NCBI GenBank assembly: GCA_012295275.1
Contig: CM022671.1
Span: 20,821,322-20,885,321 of the forward strand
Length of the DNA stretch: 64,000 nt
Direction of reading: 5' to 3'
Origin: Chrysomallon squamiferum
Taxonomy: Eukaryota > Mollusca > Gastropoda > Neomphalida > Peltospiridae
Each line of letters starts with the position of its first letter. Position 1 is the stretch's first letter. The notes under the pieces are model-generated. The model was not told the origin of the DNA, searched no databases, and saw only the letters and a list, made by a program, of their open reading frames with translations. A program made the position numbers and the translations under genes. This document shows, one piece after another, positions 1 to 61,090 of this stretch.

Positions 1-770
1 TGATGGCGTATGTTTACACAGATCCACATATGTCAGACGTCGACATTTAAGGATTTCCAGTAACCTTGTAATCTGGTCCTTTGACTTCGACGTGTCATTA
101 TCATGCGTGTTCATTCGGTTAAGAATTGTTTGTTGATCCGGGGCAGGAAAACTAACTTGTTCGTCAGCAAACAGTTAATGTACTTTAGAAAATCTCGGTG
201 AAGATGTATTAACAAGACACCAAGCATGTCGTCGAAGGGAAGAGCATCATTTGCACATTCTTACCATTTTTCATTTTAAGTTCATTAAATAAAGTCTGTT
301 TGTTATACAGTAAATAATAAATAAATAAATAAATAAATAAATATCAAGAGAAAAACACACATACACACACAGGCAGATAGATATTTAAATGGATATAATT
401 ACAGATAAAGTGTTTGCTTTATTGATAACAACATACAAAGAGATGGATTGCATGAAGACCACCATGAATGTAATAACGAAGGCACGTTTGTGTTTTTACT
501 TAGATGCTCTATTATGTCTACCGCACTCAAGATCTTTCAGGCCAGCTGTCATACTTTTTTCATATCTTTTGTAAACCTATCTTTAAAAAAATATTTAGAC
601 ATCGAAGTCATAAATATATACTGTTACATCGACATGGCAATAATCTAAGCAGCTGTCTTTCATAAAACATTCATTTTCGTCAGCTGTCATTCAAATATAT
701 AAAACATGATTAGCCTGCGTCTACGTAGATTCTGTATTTAAATAATAAAAATGTTGATGATGATGATGAC

Positions 771-842
<72 letters not shown>

Positions 843-1538
843 AAGAATTACAACAGCAACAACAACAACAACAACCACAGTAATAATATTAATAAATGTT
901 TATAGTAATATACATATATATGCTTCACTTGTATCGTTCCAAGAAAAAAAAAAAAGTAAAAACTTGTTGGATAAACAAAATGCGTTGATTTCCCGGAAAA
1001 CGAGCAGTTATCTCTAGAAGATATAAGAAAGGAATGGGATTCGATCCTAGATCATACCAAACCTAAATTCCACAGGTTAAGTCTTAAATACTTACCAGCC
1101 GAATCTGGCAGCGCTCTTTGTATTGAGGCTGTTCCACGCAGCATTGCCTAATCCGCGTGAAGACTTCCGTATTAGTGAGGAAATTACTTATTTTGTCAAT
1201 GTTTATGGAGCTAAGTGACGCGTCAGAATCACGAGTTTATTATTGATGTCATGTGAGCAGTGAGAAGAAATGAATGTGTACTTTCAGTTTTTTTTTTTTT
1301 TTTTTTTAATGCAGACCTATGCCAACATGGAATTAGGTGTTTTGAGAAAGAAAGAATTTTGAGATCAAAAACTGAATCAGAAATAAGATGTGAAGATGTG
1401 CATTAGAAAGAAAAACTGAAAAAAAAGAAAGAATAGAGAATTTTCCAACTTCAAATAAAGCATTAAATAATAAATAAATAAAAGAGAGAAATAGAAAAAA
1501 ATAAACAAGAACAACATTGATCTCTGTCGAGAAGCGAT

Positions 1539-1569
<31 letters not shown>

Positions 1570-4500
1570 CAGAAAAAAAAAAAGGTCACTCTAAAAACTT
1601 AATGCATAATAATAACAAACAAATATTAACATAATTATAATTATGGGAAAAAAAACATGAAAATGTGAAAGAAAGAAAAAAATGAACAAGTGTGTGTATG
1701 TGTGTATACATGTATGTGTGTGTATATATGTATGTATGTATATATGTATGTATGTATGTATATGTGTGTGTGTATATATATATATATATAAACAAACCAT
1801 AGTGTAATCTTTTTCTGACAACAGACGTGTAACGTCTCTACCTATCGATTCTGATAATACAATAATGATTTGAATAATGCAGTAATATGTTAAATTACAC
1901 GAGTTAATGGCGAGGGCTGGGCAGTGGCACACTTATTTGATTTCACAATGTGTAATTGCAATGATTGGAGATGTTAAAATAACGCGGCCTTTACACGCGT
2001 TACAAAAACCGTTATTGTATCAGTGTGGGATGCTGCTGAGCTCATGATGAAGGATTAACATCAGTGCGCATTGGAAGAGTAATTCCAATTACACCATCTT
2101 CAGTCTCATTAACAGCTACTTAGCTAACCTACTAACCTCTCGTCGATGTTCTCGTTTGCCTGTTAATTCCACAGAAGCTTTTTGCCGATTGTCTTATTGT
2201 ATCTTTTTTTTTTTTTTTTTTTTTTTTTTTGCCAAGTATTATTATTAGTAGTATGGAGCTTTTTTTCGTTAGAATATTATATGTAAAGATATATGAGAAG
2301 GTGTATGGTCAGCATATAAGATATGTTTCGACCTTATACATACATACATACATACATACATACATAAATACATGCACATACACACACACGTACACACACA
2401 TTCATACACACGTACACAAAGAGACTCACAATTTATGTATGATGTGTGTGCAGGTTTGTATATGTATATAATTGTACACACATACACACGTATATATATA
2501 TATATGCATGCATATATTACACATACATACATACATACATACATTCAAACATGCATGCGTGTATAGATGCATGCATTCATACACATTTTATTTTTATCAC
2601 CTCTTTAACTTAATAATTAGTAACTATTTATCTGTTTTATAAAAGTTTAATTTCTTTTATTGTATTTTTACACTAAATGAATAATTTAACACGTATAGAG
2701 CTACTGTAGAATGCATGCAAACGCACGATATCGCAAACAGACAGATTGAGCGAATCGTGGAAAAAACGAAAAAAAACAGAAAGACATACACACACACAGA
2801 CAGCCAGAACAGAAAAAACCTATGGAAGATAAGAACGCTCTATAACTGTTGCTATTTATTGATAGTCATCTGACAGTGAACTTCACGCAGGTGCTGTCAG
2901 AACGTCGCAAAGTACAGTCAGAACTTCACGCTGTAATTTGTTTTTAGCGCTTTCCTTTCTGTGAATTGCAGAGAACTGCTGTGTCAGTTATTGATGTTCG
3001 ACTTGTGATAACATCTGTTGATAATTAGTGTTAACACGAGATTAATATTTCCTTACTTCATTAGCTGTTCTCCGCCAGTGCCCATCACTCCGAATTAATT
3101 CATTCCTTGATTCTCAGTTCCTTGGCATCAGAACATGTTATTTATTTTAGAAAGACATACGTAAACAGAATTACATTGAGCTTCAGGGTACATAACTGTG
3201 ACGTACATACTTTTTTTTTTACAATCTTCGGGTATTTTGAACAGCAATACTTCTAGCACTGCAACTTCTATATTTTTCAGTCTGTTTTAATATTATTCTT
3301 ACCATTTCAAACATAATCTTACTAGACCGGAGTAGAATATGCTGAAGTATACGTTACGTATTACTGAATATAATATACTAACTGAATTTCTACAGTAAAG
3401 GATATCTTATTTTCCCATATTGTTATACGCCCAGTATCTTGTAATATGTTTACACAACATGGGATATACTATAAAAATATTTTATTGTACAGGAATGCGC
3501 CATTATTTGATCAATTTGTGTTATATCATAAGAAAATATGATAAAATGTCCGATTTTCTTTTCATATCATATCACATTATATCATAATATATAACATATC
3601 ATATCATATCATATCACATCACGTCAAATCAAATCATATCATATCTATCACATCATATATCATATCATATCACAACATATATATTTACATGAACTGATAC
3701 TACCGGTAGAATATGAAGTGTTTGTGTGTACAAGTGTATGTGTGTCTGTGTGTGTTTTGTATGTGTGTTTCTGTGAGAGAATGTTTTATTAGCAGCTGTT
3801 TTTTAAATTTATTTCTGCCTTCAGCAAACTGCACTCTGTATGACAGCTGCGCTGACAAAGAAATGAAAGAATTCTAAATAAGAAAAGTTTTGTAAAAGGA
3901 AAGGATTTCAAAAATTAATCTCATTAATGCATGCACGTTAACGTCTTCAAATCATCTAATTGTTATCTGAATAAATAATGTTTTTTTAAAAATAGGTTCG
4001 GTTAAGCGGTTAAAATTTAAAAGATCATAAATGTCTTATCTTCTTGTCAAACAAGAGTAATATACGGATCAATTTAAAATTTCTTTCAGTCACAGTTTAA
4101 ATTAAAAATTGATAAAAAAAATGGGTTAAAGAAAGTACATTATTCACAAATAATAGGTTTTAGATTTTCTTTTTCTTCTTTTGAAAATAAAAAATAAATA
4201 ATAAAAAAAAAGCAATAAATTATATATAGCTATATCTATTGATTATTTCAACCTGCGCTCAAATTAATATTTGATCGTCTAGAACCTAACCTTGTCCTAA
4301 TCTTCCAATATTAATTTACGTGTTCAGCTTAGACTGAATACTGCATGCCTTCTTTTAACAGACAGGTATTTCTCATCTGTTCAGAACTGCCATCATTTGT
4401 TTGCCCACTGCATAACTGGTTTCTGTTCTGTTTGTCTATCAGTCTGTCTGTTTTCCGGCTATCTGTTTTTTTGCAGATATGTATCAGCTATTAAATCTGT

Positions 4501-5702
4501 CTTTATATATTATGCTGTCTCTTTCTACCTCATTCTCTGTCAGTCTATCTATTTTCTATCTGTTTGTCTTTCTTTCTACCTATATTATACCTATGTCAGT
4601 CAGTCAGTCAATCTATCTGTCTATTCAGCGAAATTTTGTTATTCTCAAAGTACACTGTGTTTCAAAATCCGATCTCACTGAGCAGCACTGTTCAATTACC
4701 TTTTTTATTTACATTAGACAAAACGTATATTGTAAACCACTACAATGCAGCTAATTAAGTCATTTTGCACGTACACATTACAACTAAGATTCCAGCTGAT
4801 ACGGGCTTTTCACGCCGTAATATTACTTTTTGTGGACACAGAGAGATTCTTTTGTGTAAGTGAAAATACGTTAATTTGAAAACTATTTGAAGCTTTCCAA
4901 AACATTATGTGTTTTCCGCTGTACCTTTCTATATATGAAAACGTGGTTGCTCTGACGGAATTGTATTGTTATCAGTGGATAAAAAGAGAGGGCTGCTCAT
5001 GTTAGATCTCACGTACCGTACTTTTTCTATTTCTGTTTCAAACCGTCAGTGTTTTGTACTGATCTGTACAGAATCTATAAGGTCGCTCTTACCAAGTTAT
5101 TATTTTATGGGAGACCTAACATTGCACATTTCAAAGTGTATTCATGACACTGTTATAAAACGTTTTATATTTTCGTATGAGTGCAATCGAGACGCCTACG
5201 TAAGAGTGACAACTTCACATTTTCTGACGACAGAAGATTTTTTAGAGTTCACGGGTCCTGCAGTTGTCTTCATCAGGAGCTCGTAGGTCCTCATCTGTAT
5301 GCAATGACGTCACAGAAACATAGCGCGCCCAAGATGTTTTTTAATTATACTTCGTTAGTAATTAATATTAAAATGCTAAATTAAATAATTAAAAAATAAT
5401 AATAATAAAAAAATAAATAAATAAATAAATAACTTGAAGATGTGCAGAATATATTTAAAATGTTGTTTGTATTACCAAAGATATATTTTAAGTATTATCA
5501 TTACATTTTAAAGCAATATTCCGGAAAATGTCATTCTTTTACTTTATTGCCAAGAATAGAGATATAATGAATGAGACATTTCTGAGTTTGTAACTAAATG
5601 GTGCCTGTTATAGTATGCTACTTGAACTATTCTACATAATATATGTTATATTTAAATCTGTACTTAATTAATTATTAACCAATAAACATTAAACAAAACA
5701 AA

Positions 5703-5739
<37 letters not shown>

Positions 5740-5911
5740 GAAAGAAAGAAAGAAATAAAAAAGAAAAAAGGAAAAAGAAAACAAATACATCCACTGAACA
5801 AACACTTTTTTTACGATCACGAACTAACTTTAAATAAATAACCAAGAAAGAAAATGTACATCCATTAAACCAAATATATTATTCTATCACTAACCGATTA
5901 ACTAATTAAAA

Positions 5912-5950
<39 letters not shown>

Positions 5951-6270
5951 AACATTAACTCTATGTAATAAACTAAATATAATATAGCGTTAAACCAGTT
6001 TAGTGCATGGTACATCGCTAGACAATCTAGACAATACAGCTACACTTCAGTGTCAATATTTGCGCTTCTCGGCATTACTAAGACAGCTAGACGTATTATT
6101 AGATGATAGTTCTGTTACCAGGAATATCCTGGCCAAACACAGACCAACACGGATTCATTTGATCCTAGATAAATGACTGTTTGTAGAATACAGCGATCTG
6201 GATTAATACATTTCTATAACAAGATCACTAGTTGTCAACTTCTTTGAATATGGTTTCAGTTACATCGGTT

Positions 6271-6317
<47 letters not shown>

Positions 6318-6532
6318 TAGTAGTAGTAGTAGTAAAAGTAGCTGTAGCAGCAGTAGTAGTAATAACAAAAACGACATCAATAACAATTCATAATAACAAA
6401 GACGATGATGATGATAATAATAACAACAATCTGAAAAGCATAAGTACTACTACTACTAATAATAATGATACTGATGATGATGATGATGACAATAATAATA
6501 ATAATAATAATAATAACAACAACAACAACAAC

Positions 6533-6582
<50 letters not shown>

Positions 6583-7334
6583 TAGATGATTTAGAAATAT
6601 ATTTATTATTCTGGGAATAATAAAACAGAATAATAATTAAAAAAAGAAATTCCTAAACCTGTCGACGCCTCTGTCATGAATCAGAATCTTTCCGTGGGTG
6701 TTTGTTTTAAAACGATTATCACTGAAACGACAGACTATTCTGAATGATCACTTACACACCTACATTTACACGTAACTCTTATTCATCAGTCTTTCACAAC
6801 ACACCCACTCCAGCGTTACTCGTGTATTTCAAGTGGATATACGCGTTATGTTCTTCCTGAATGCCGCAATTTATATAATTACTGTTGTAGTTTCTGTTTT
6901 CCATTAGCAAAAACAAAAAGAATCGAAATAAACAATCACGTGTTTGTAATTACAGAAACTGGTTATTTTTGTTACTGCATCCGAGAGTCTCTTTGAAAAC
7001 GCTTCATCTTAGCAGAACTTATTGAATTTGTTAGTAATATATTTGGTGCACGGAAAACGTCAGTGATTCCTCAAATAATAAAACATTTATATACATATGT
7101 TACAACACCGCACCGCTTACCTAATCTGGAGACTGCCAGTTTTGGGAACATACCATATATATATATCAACTGAAAAAGAAATTTAAAATATATATATATA
7201 TATATATATATATGTTATAATATCTTTGTTCTGTGACTAATTATGATACTATATTTGAAATCAAAATAATTTTAATGCTTTGTTTCGGGGTGAAGACAAC
7301 CTAATGATTTCTTTCTATGTTATCTGATGTTAAT
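1..7334. other. Upstream non-coding region
   Basis: No gene seen on either strand; ORFs are short or translate repeats. It contains an AAAT tract (311-343), compound trinucleotide repeats (755-876, 6269-6590), TATG/ACAT tracts (1685-1792, 2338-2560), a CATAT pentamer field (3565-3682), AT dinucleotides (5705-5736, 7185-7214) and poly-T/poly-A runs. Complex, repeat-poor sequence lies at about 1930-2170, 2860-3140, 4740-5340 and 6650-7140; those blocks could hold distal regulatory DNA. Confidence 0.6.
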
Positions 7335-7339
7335 TTTGA

Positions 7340-7585
7340 AGATTCAAAGTTCAGTGGTAAGGCGCGTGACTCCTACGTGATTAGTTCAAGGTTCACAGGG
7401 CTATTTCTTGTTCCAGCCTGCGCTCCTATCTGTAAATAAAAGATATCTTGCTTATAACCTGTAAGCCTGTTTTCATTATCTTTGTTCAGAATGTTTATGT
7501 CGGTCATCTAATCTAGGAATTATTAAACATTCATTCATTAATTTATTCATTCATTCATTTATTGATGCTTTCGTTTGTTCATTCA
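7340..7585 (+). mobile_element. Degraded tRNA-derived SINE (molluscan type)
   Basis: A tRNA-like head at 7347-7402 has an A-box region (TTCAGTGGTAAGGCGCGTGA) and a B-box-like GTTCAAGGTTC. It continues as CACAGGGCTATTTCTTGTTCC and AGCCTGCGC, then ATAAAAGATATCTTGCTTAT, close to the TCGTTCCAGCC and ATAAAAGATCCCTTGCTG blocks I recall from a widespread molluscan SINE (Meta-type central domain). It ends in an ATTAAACATTCATTC tail with an ATTC microsatellite, as SINE tails do. It is decayed and internally shortened. The family name is from memory, not a search. Confidence 0.7.
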
Positions 7586-7693
7586 TTATACACAATGCTT
7601 TTGTCTATTTTATAACTCCTTTATTAACATTTATCACACACACACACACACACAAACACACAAACACACACATACACACACACACATATATAT

Positions 7694-7847
7694 ACATACA
7701 AATTTAAAAGGATTGTCAGAAAGATTAGATAGTTATAATGAACAACATCTTTTTATTTTTATATATATATATACACACATACATACAAATGTAAAAGGAT
7801 TGTCAGAAAGATTAGATAGTTATAATGAACAACATCTGTTTATTGTT
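7694..7847 (+). repeat. 87-bp tandem duplication, two copies
   Basis: ACATACAAATTTAAAAGG at 7694 recurs at 7781 with the same 66 bp after it (GATTGTCAGAAAGATTAGAT...), differing at only a few bases. An (AC)/(AT) tract precedes each copy. The near identity suggests a recent duplication seeded by the microsatellite. The translation repeats too but is not a protein. Confidence 0.9.
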
Positions 7848-8172
7848 TTAAAGAATTGTCCAATAATGTTGGTATGAGTTGGTATGATTAAAAATGTCCC
7901 AGTAATAAAAAAAAAAAAAAAAAAAAAAAAATCTGAGAAATTTTACAGGAGCTTTTTTTTTTTTTTTTCCAGTATACTTCATTCAGTACTAAGAAGAAAA
8001 AAAAGGCAATGAAAAACAGTACTGGTTCATAAACAGGAATCTACTCTATTAATATTTCACTACACTGCATTATATACTCGGGCCCATGGTCAATAGTGTT
8101 TAACGAATTATTGTATATCTAAAAGACAGCGCCTTAATCTGGCAAATACTATTGGTTCATTGGCACTTAACT

Positions 8173-8340
8173 ATGTGGATTATATTCGCTTTCTTAGCTA
8201 GCTCGACCATCGATCGGAGACCGTACTGCGCGAGGACTAACGCGGTCTTTTCGTTCTCTTTATCATCACTTCGTGATACTATTCGTCCAGGTACACACGT
8301 TTTGCGCTCTCTGTTTATCAACAAAGATGCCAACTCTTAA
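8173..8340 (+). other. Small upstream ORF with signal-peptide-like start (55 aa)
   Basis: ATG at 8173 opens a 55-codon frame ending TAA 8338-8340. It begins MWIIFAFLASSTID, a compact hydrophobic core with a small-residue cleavage-like site, a better signal peptide than the one at 8486. The rest resembles no family I know. CAG|GTACAC at 8288-8296 is a possible donor. Joined to the AG at 8551-8552 it would enter the receptor frame at E23. That acceptor lacks a pyrimidine tract, so this is only a possibility. It could equally be a regulatory uORF or chance. Confidence 0.3.
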
Positions 8341-8485
8341 AAATAGTTCACCTGAGGGTTAATCAGTTTTACAACAGGTGGTTTAGAAACAGCAGACGGT
8401 AACACGTAAGTAAGACAATAAAAAAAAAAAAAAAAAAAAACAAAAAAAAAAAACAAAAAAAAAAAAGGAAATTTCGCTTCAAGGT
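8190..8485 (+). promoter_or_regulatory. Possible promoter / 5' leader of the receptor gene
   Basis: 8190-8310 is richer in CpG (ATCGATCGG, TGCGCGAGG, AACGCGG) than its surroundings. After it come a GTAAGTAAG splice-donor-like string at 8406-8414 and a 48-bp A-rich tract (8419-8466) ending 20 bp before the ATG. No convincing TATA box or initiator could be fixed; TATATA at about 8071-8076 is a weak candidate. Transcription start is unknown. Confidence 0.25.
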
Positions 8486-57424
<48,939 letters not shown>

Positions 57425-57440
57425 ATCGTGACGTTTTTTA
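57425..57440 (+). other. 3' UTR start
   Basis: Sixteen bases of unique sequence separate the stop codon from the tandem array that makes up most of the predicted 3' UTR. Confidence 0.6.
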
Positions 57441-58480
57441 TATGGGAAAGGGAGGGAATGTGAACTGTATCATTCATTTAACGGAGGGTGAGGGAATGTA
57501 AATTTTCAATTATGGGAAAAGGAGGGAATGTTAACTGTGTCATTCATGTAAAAGAAGGTCAGGGAATCTGAATCTTCAGTTATGGGAAAGGGAGGGAATG
57601 TGAACTATATCATTCATTTAACAGAAAAAAAGCGGGAATGTAAATTTTCAGTTAATGGAAAGGGTAGACATGTGAATGGGAAAAGGTGGGAGTGTTAATT
57701 GTTTAATTCATTTAGGTGATAGGGTGGAAATATATATTGTACTATTCTATTATGAGAAAGAATGGGAGTGAGAACTGTTTTATTCATTTGAGAGAAAGGG
57801 TGGGAATATATATTGTAGTATTCCATTATGAGAAAGAATGGGATTGACAATTGTTTGATTCATTTAAGAGAAAGGGTGGGAATATCATCTGTATTATTCA
57901 TTTGAGGAAAATGTTGGATACGTGAAGTACATTTTAATCATTTAATGGAAAGAGTGGAAATGTGAGTTTACAAATTCATATAGGAAACAATATTTTGTAC
58001 GCAGTGAAATACTGACACAAATGTCAGCGAGTGAAAATAAAATGCAAGGAAAGGATATTGCACTAGTGCTTGTTAATAAATGTATTTTGAATGGGAAAGG
58101 GTGAGAAAGTGAATTATAAATTTCCTTTAAGAAATGTAATTTTATATGTAATAAAATACAGATATTTATGCATAGTCGTTTGTTGAAGGATTTGCAGTGG
58201 AAATAACTTCTGAAGATGCTTCATGGATCAAAAATGATATGTTTTATATGGGAAACGGTGGGAAAATTAATTATATTATTCATTCCATGAATATGTATGG
58301 TAATATATATTGGCTAACCTGAGGTTTTCTATATGAAGAATGGTGAAAAACTGAACTATAATATTCAGTTAACAGAAGCTATTTTGTATTTCAATTATTA
58401 TAATTAACCGGGTCATCAGTTTAGGAATTATTATGTAAGCAAATGTTATTTTACAAATGGGGAATGGTATGGAAATAAGA
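57441..58480 (+). repeat. 70-76 bp tandem array in the 3' UTR/flank
   Basis: TATGGGAAAGGGAGGGAATG begins at 57441, 57511 and 57581, exactly 70 bp apart, then variants at about 57651, 57675, 57751 and 57827. Each unit is two related halves: GGGAAAGGGAGGGAATGTGA with ATCATTCATTTAA, and GAGGGAATGTAAATTTTCA. Copies decay with distance; isolated ones remain at about 58088, 58248, 58331 and 58457. Not coding. Confidence 0.88.
58036..58155 (+). terminator. Candidate polyadenylation signals
   Basis: AATAAA at 58036-58041, 58075-58080 and 58150-58155 are the first such hexamers after the stop codon. The first gives a 3' UTR of about 630 nt, mostly tandem array. AATAAA is frequent by chance in this AT-rich DNA, so none can be chosen with certainty. 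Confidence 0.3.
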
Positions 58481-58943
58481 ATTAAAATAAGAAAACCTGT
58501 TTTCTTAGTAATGAAATATTGGTATAAACGACAATGTTATCGTTCGAAAAGCGAATCAGAATGAAACTGTCATCTAGGCTGACTATTGAATTTCTACGAT
58601 AGCATGGCAATTTATATTTCAAGCCAAAGAATTTTAGTATTTAATGACATTATGAATATAAATCAAAGAATAAGGAGTCGCTATTTAAACGTAGGAAGGC
58701 GAGACTTTAAAATAAACATCTAAAAGGTAAGATTTCTAAATATAATAAATTATTTTAATAAAGAAAACCACGTTTATAACAGTTCAATGTATGACTTTGG
58801 AAGGATTCTGAAATTTTAATTAATGTGACTGATTGATCGCCAACATTCGTTAGCAAACATTCCATAGCAGAAGTAACAAAAAATGCTGTAACATATTACT
58901 GTATGTGTTTTAAAAAATATAGCTGTTACAATATTCATTGCTA

Positions 58944-58980
<37 letters not shown>

Positions 58981-59103
58981 TACTACTATTATTATTGTTA
59001 TTGTTATTACTACTATTACTATTATTCAAAAATACAGAAATACTTGTAAAACAGAAATGCTCACTGAGAAATACAGAAATGGAGGAGAAAGAGATAACGA
59101 TAG

Positions 59104-59234
<131 letters not shown>

Positions 59235-60364
59235 GGCGATGTTATATTACTATTATCTTACTCCGTGTTTATATGCAGTGAGGAGTTCGGTCAAATGCTT
59301 CATTTAAAATTTTAATATGTTGTTCAGTGATATTAATTAAATAAACGTATGTATCATTATACAAAGAAAGAAAATAAATGTGTTGATTCCAAAATCTGTG
59401 TCAGTGTTGATATATAGTAAATCATTCTCTGCCATTTCAGCAGCCGTGTTTATAATAAGTAAATGTCATGTTCAGCTTACCGGAATCGACGTTATTTGCT
59501 TTGTTTCACATACATTTGTAATACCACAAGCTATTTAACGTTATTAATCACTTCCAAAACTCATCCTTTATACCCAAAGATCAATATTTTAAATGGGGAT
59601 TTTGATATATTTTATTGGATTTTATCCTGAACTATCCTAATGGTTTCTTGCTATCAGTGACGTCTTTGTCACGATATCTTTTGGGATGGATTTTTAATAA
59701 ACGTTTTTTGTATGACGCCAGTCTAAAACTTCTTCTTTTTTTCTAACATTAATAATTAAGCAGTGTCGATTAATATATATGCACACAAAATCACTTATGC
59801 ACATATACATACACACTATTCATACTGAACGATTCTGTTACATTCTAAGGAGTTTTATTCATAAAACTTTTTATAATTACCAAGCGAATAATCGGTGCCT
59901 TACAGAACAACATTCAAATTCTTGAAAAGAGTGATTTATTCGCAAAAGCAACCAACATGAAAGTAATGTTTGAAATATGTCACGGGAATATGACTTGAAT
60001 CGGAACCATTGCTTCATTCGCCATATCTGAGACGATACTTTTAATAATTTATAGGTTAATTCTACGGTGTGAAAACATGTTCAGTACACCCGGACCAATG
60101 GTAGGCGTATGTCGGTCACAGTAGCTCGAATGAAGTAGGATATCGATTATGAGCTGCATTACAGGTATTGAATTGCAATAGCGGAAATACATATGATACT
60201 CTTCTATTTCCTGTGTATATTAAAATAAATGTAAACAGAACCGACTCTACGTTTCATAATTAACACTGACAAACAGAAAGTAAAAGAGGACGGAAAGAAG
60301 GCTATGAATCTGACATTCAACGCGAATGAACTGTTGAGCGATCATGTAATGACGACAGTTTTAA

Positions 60365-60560
60365 ATAATACAAATAAACTAATAATTCTGATATAACATT
60401 CTTTGTAACAGTAATAAAACTGTTGATCATTTTTATATAGGATTCTGTGTAATACAAATAAACCATAGAGATGTTCAGTAATTTTGATATAATACTCTAA
60501 GTAATACGAATAAATCTCTGAAGGTGTTTAATCATTTTGATTTAACATCATTGTAATCAC
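60365..60560 (+). repeat. Degenerate 42-62 bp repeat, about 4 copies
   Basis: AATACAAATAAAC at 60367 and 60451, AATACGAATAAATC at 60513 and a weaker AGTAATAAAAC at 60410. They are separated by GTTNANTAATTTTGATATAA- and CATTCTTTGTAA-like blocks. Confidence 0.65.
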
Positions 60561-60854
60561 TTTAAGTTAGGAATATAAGCTGATATTTTGCAAAGCGAAA
60601 ATAAACACATACCGGAATTTCCTTTATGATTTTATCTTTCTAAATGTTTATGATATTTTAAAAATTAAATTTATAAATAATTAGTTTTGAAATGATAAAC
60701 ACGTTATAGTCATGTAAACAGTACCTTTATTCAAAAAGTAAACAAAGAAAATAGAATTTTAAAAATTGCAAATGTGACTATTTTTATTATTTAAAATATT
60801 GGATACGCTCAAATCTTTTTTTTTTTTTTTTTTTTTTTTTTTTATTAGTCCTAT

Positions 60855-61090
60855 ACCACTATCACTACCACTACCCAACCACTATTATTCCTACTACTAC
60901 TACTACTGCTGCTGCTATTGCTGCGGCTACTAATACTGCTGCTACTGCTAGTACTAATACAACTACTGCAGTAGTATTAGTATTACTATTAGTAGTAATA
61001 GTAGTAGTAGTAATACAAGCAATAGCAATAGTAATAATAATAACAGCAACAAGAACAGTGATAATACTGACAACAACAGCAAGAACAATG
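60855..61090. repeat. TAC/TGC to GTA trinucleotide inverted repeat
   Basis: The left arm (60858-60966) is CTA/CTG/TAC-rich; the right arm (60971-61020) is GTA/TAG-rich. They meet at the palindrome CTACTGCAGTAG (60963-60974), so the strand can fold into a long imperfect hairpin. CAA/AAT units follow to 61090. Confidence 0.85.

Noticed and set aside
751-1017. 88-aa ORF and similar Ile/Arg/Ser/Leu-run ORFs
   Set aside because: They translate AAT, AGA, TAG or CT repeats; no start context, no domain.
1036-1060. B-box-like GGGATTCGATCCTAG
   Set aside because: No D-arm/A-box upstream and no tRNA fold by eye.
8406-8414. Splice donor GTAAGTAAG upstream of the start codon
   Set aside because: A strong donor string, but no paired acceptor with a pyrimidine tract lies between it and the ATG; it could only matter for an alternative leader, which the sequence cannot show.
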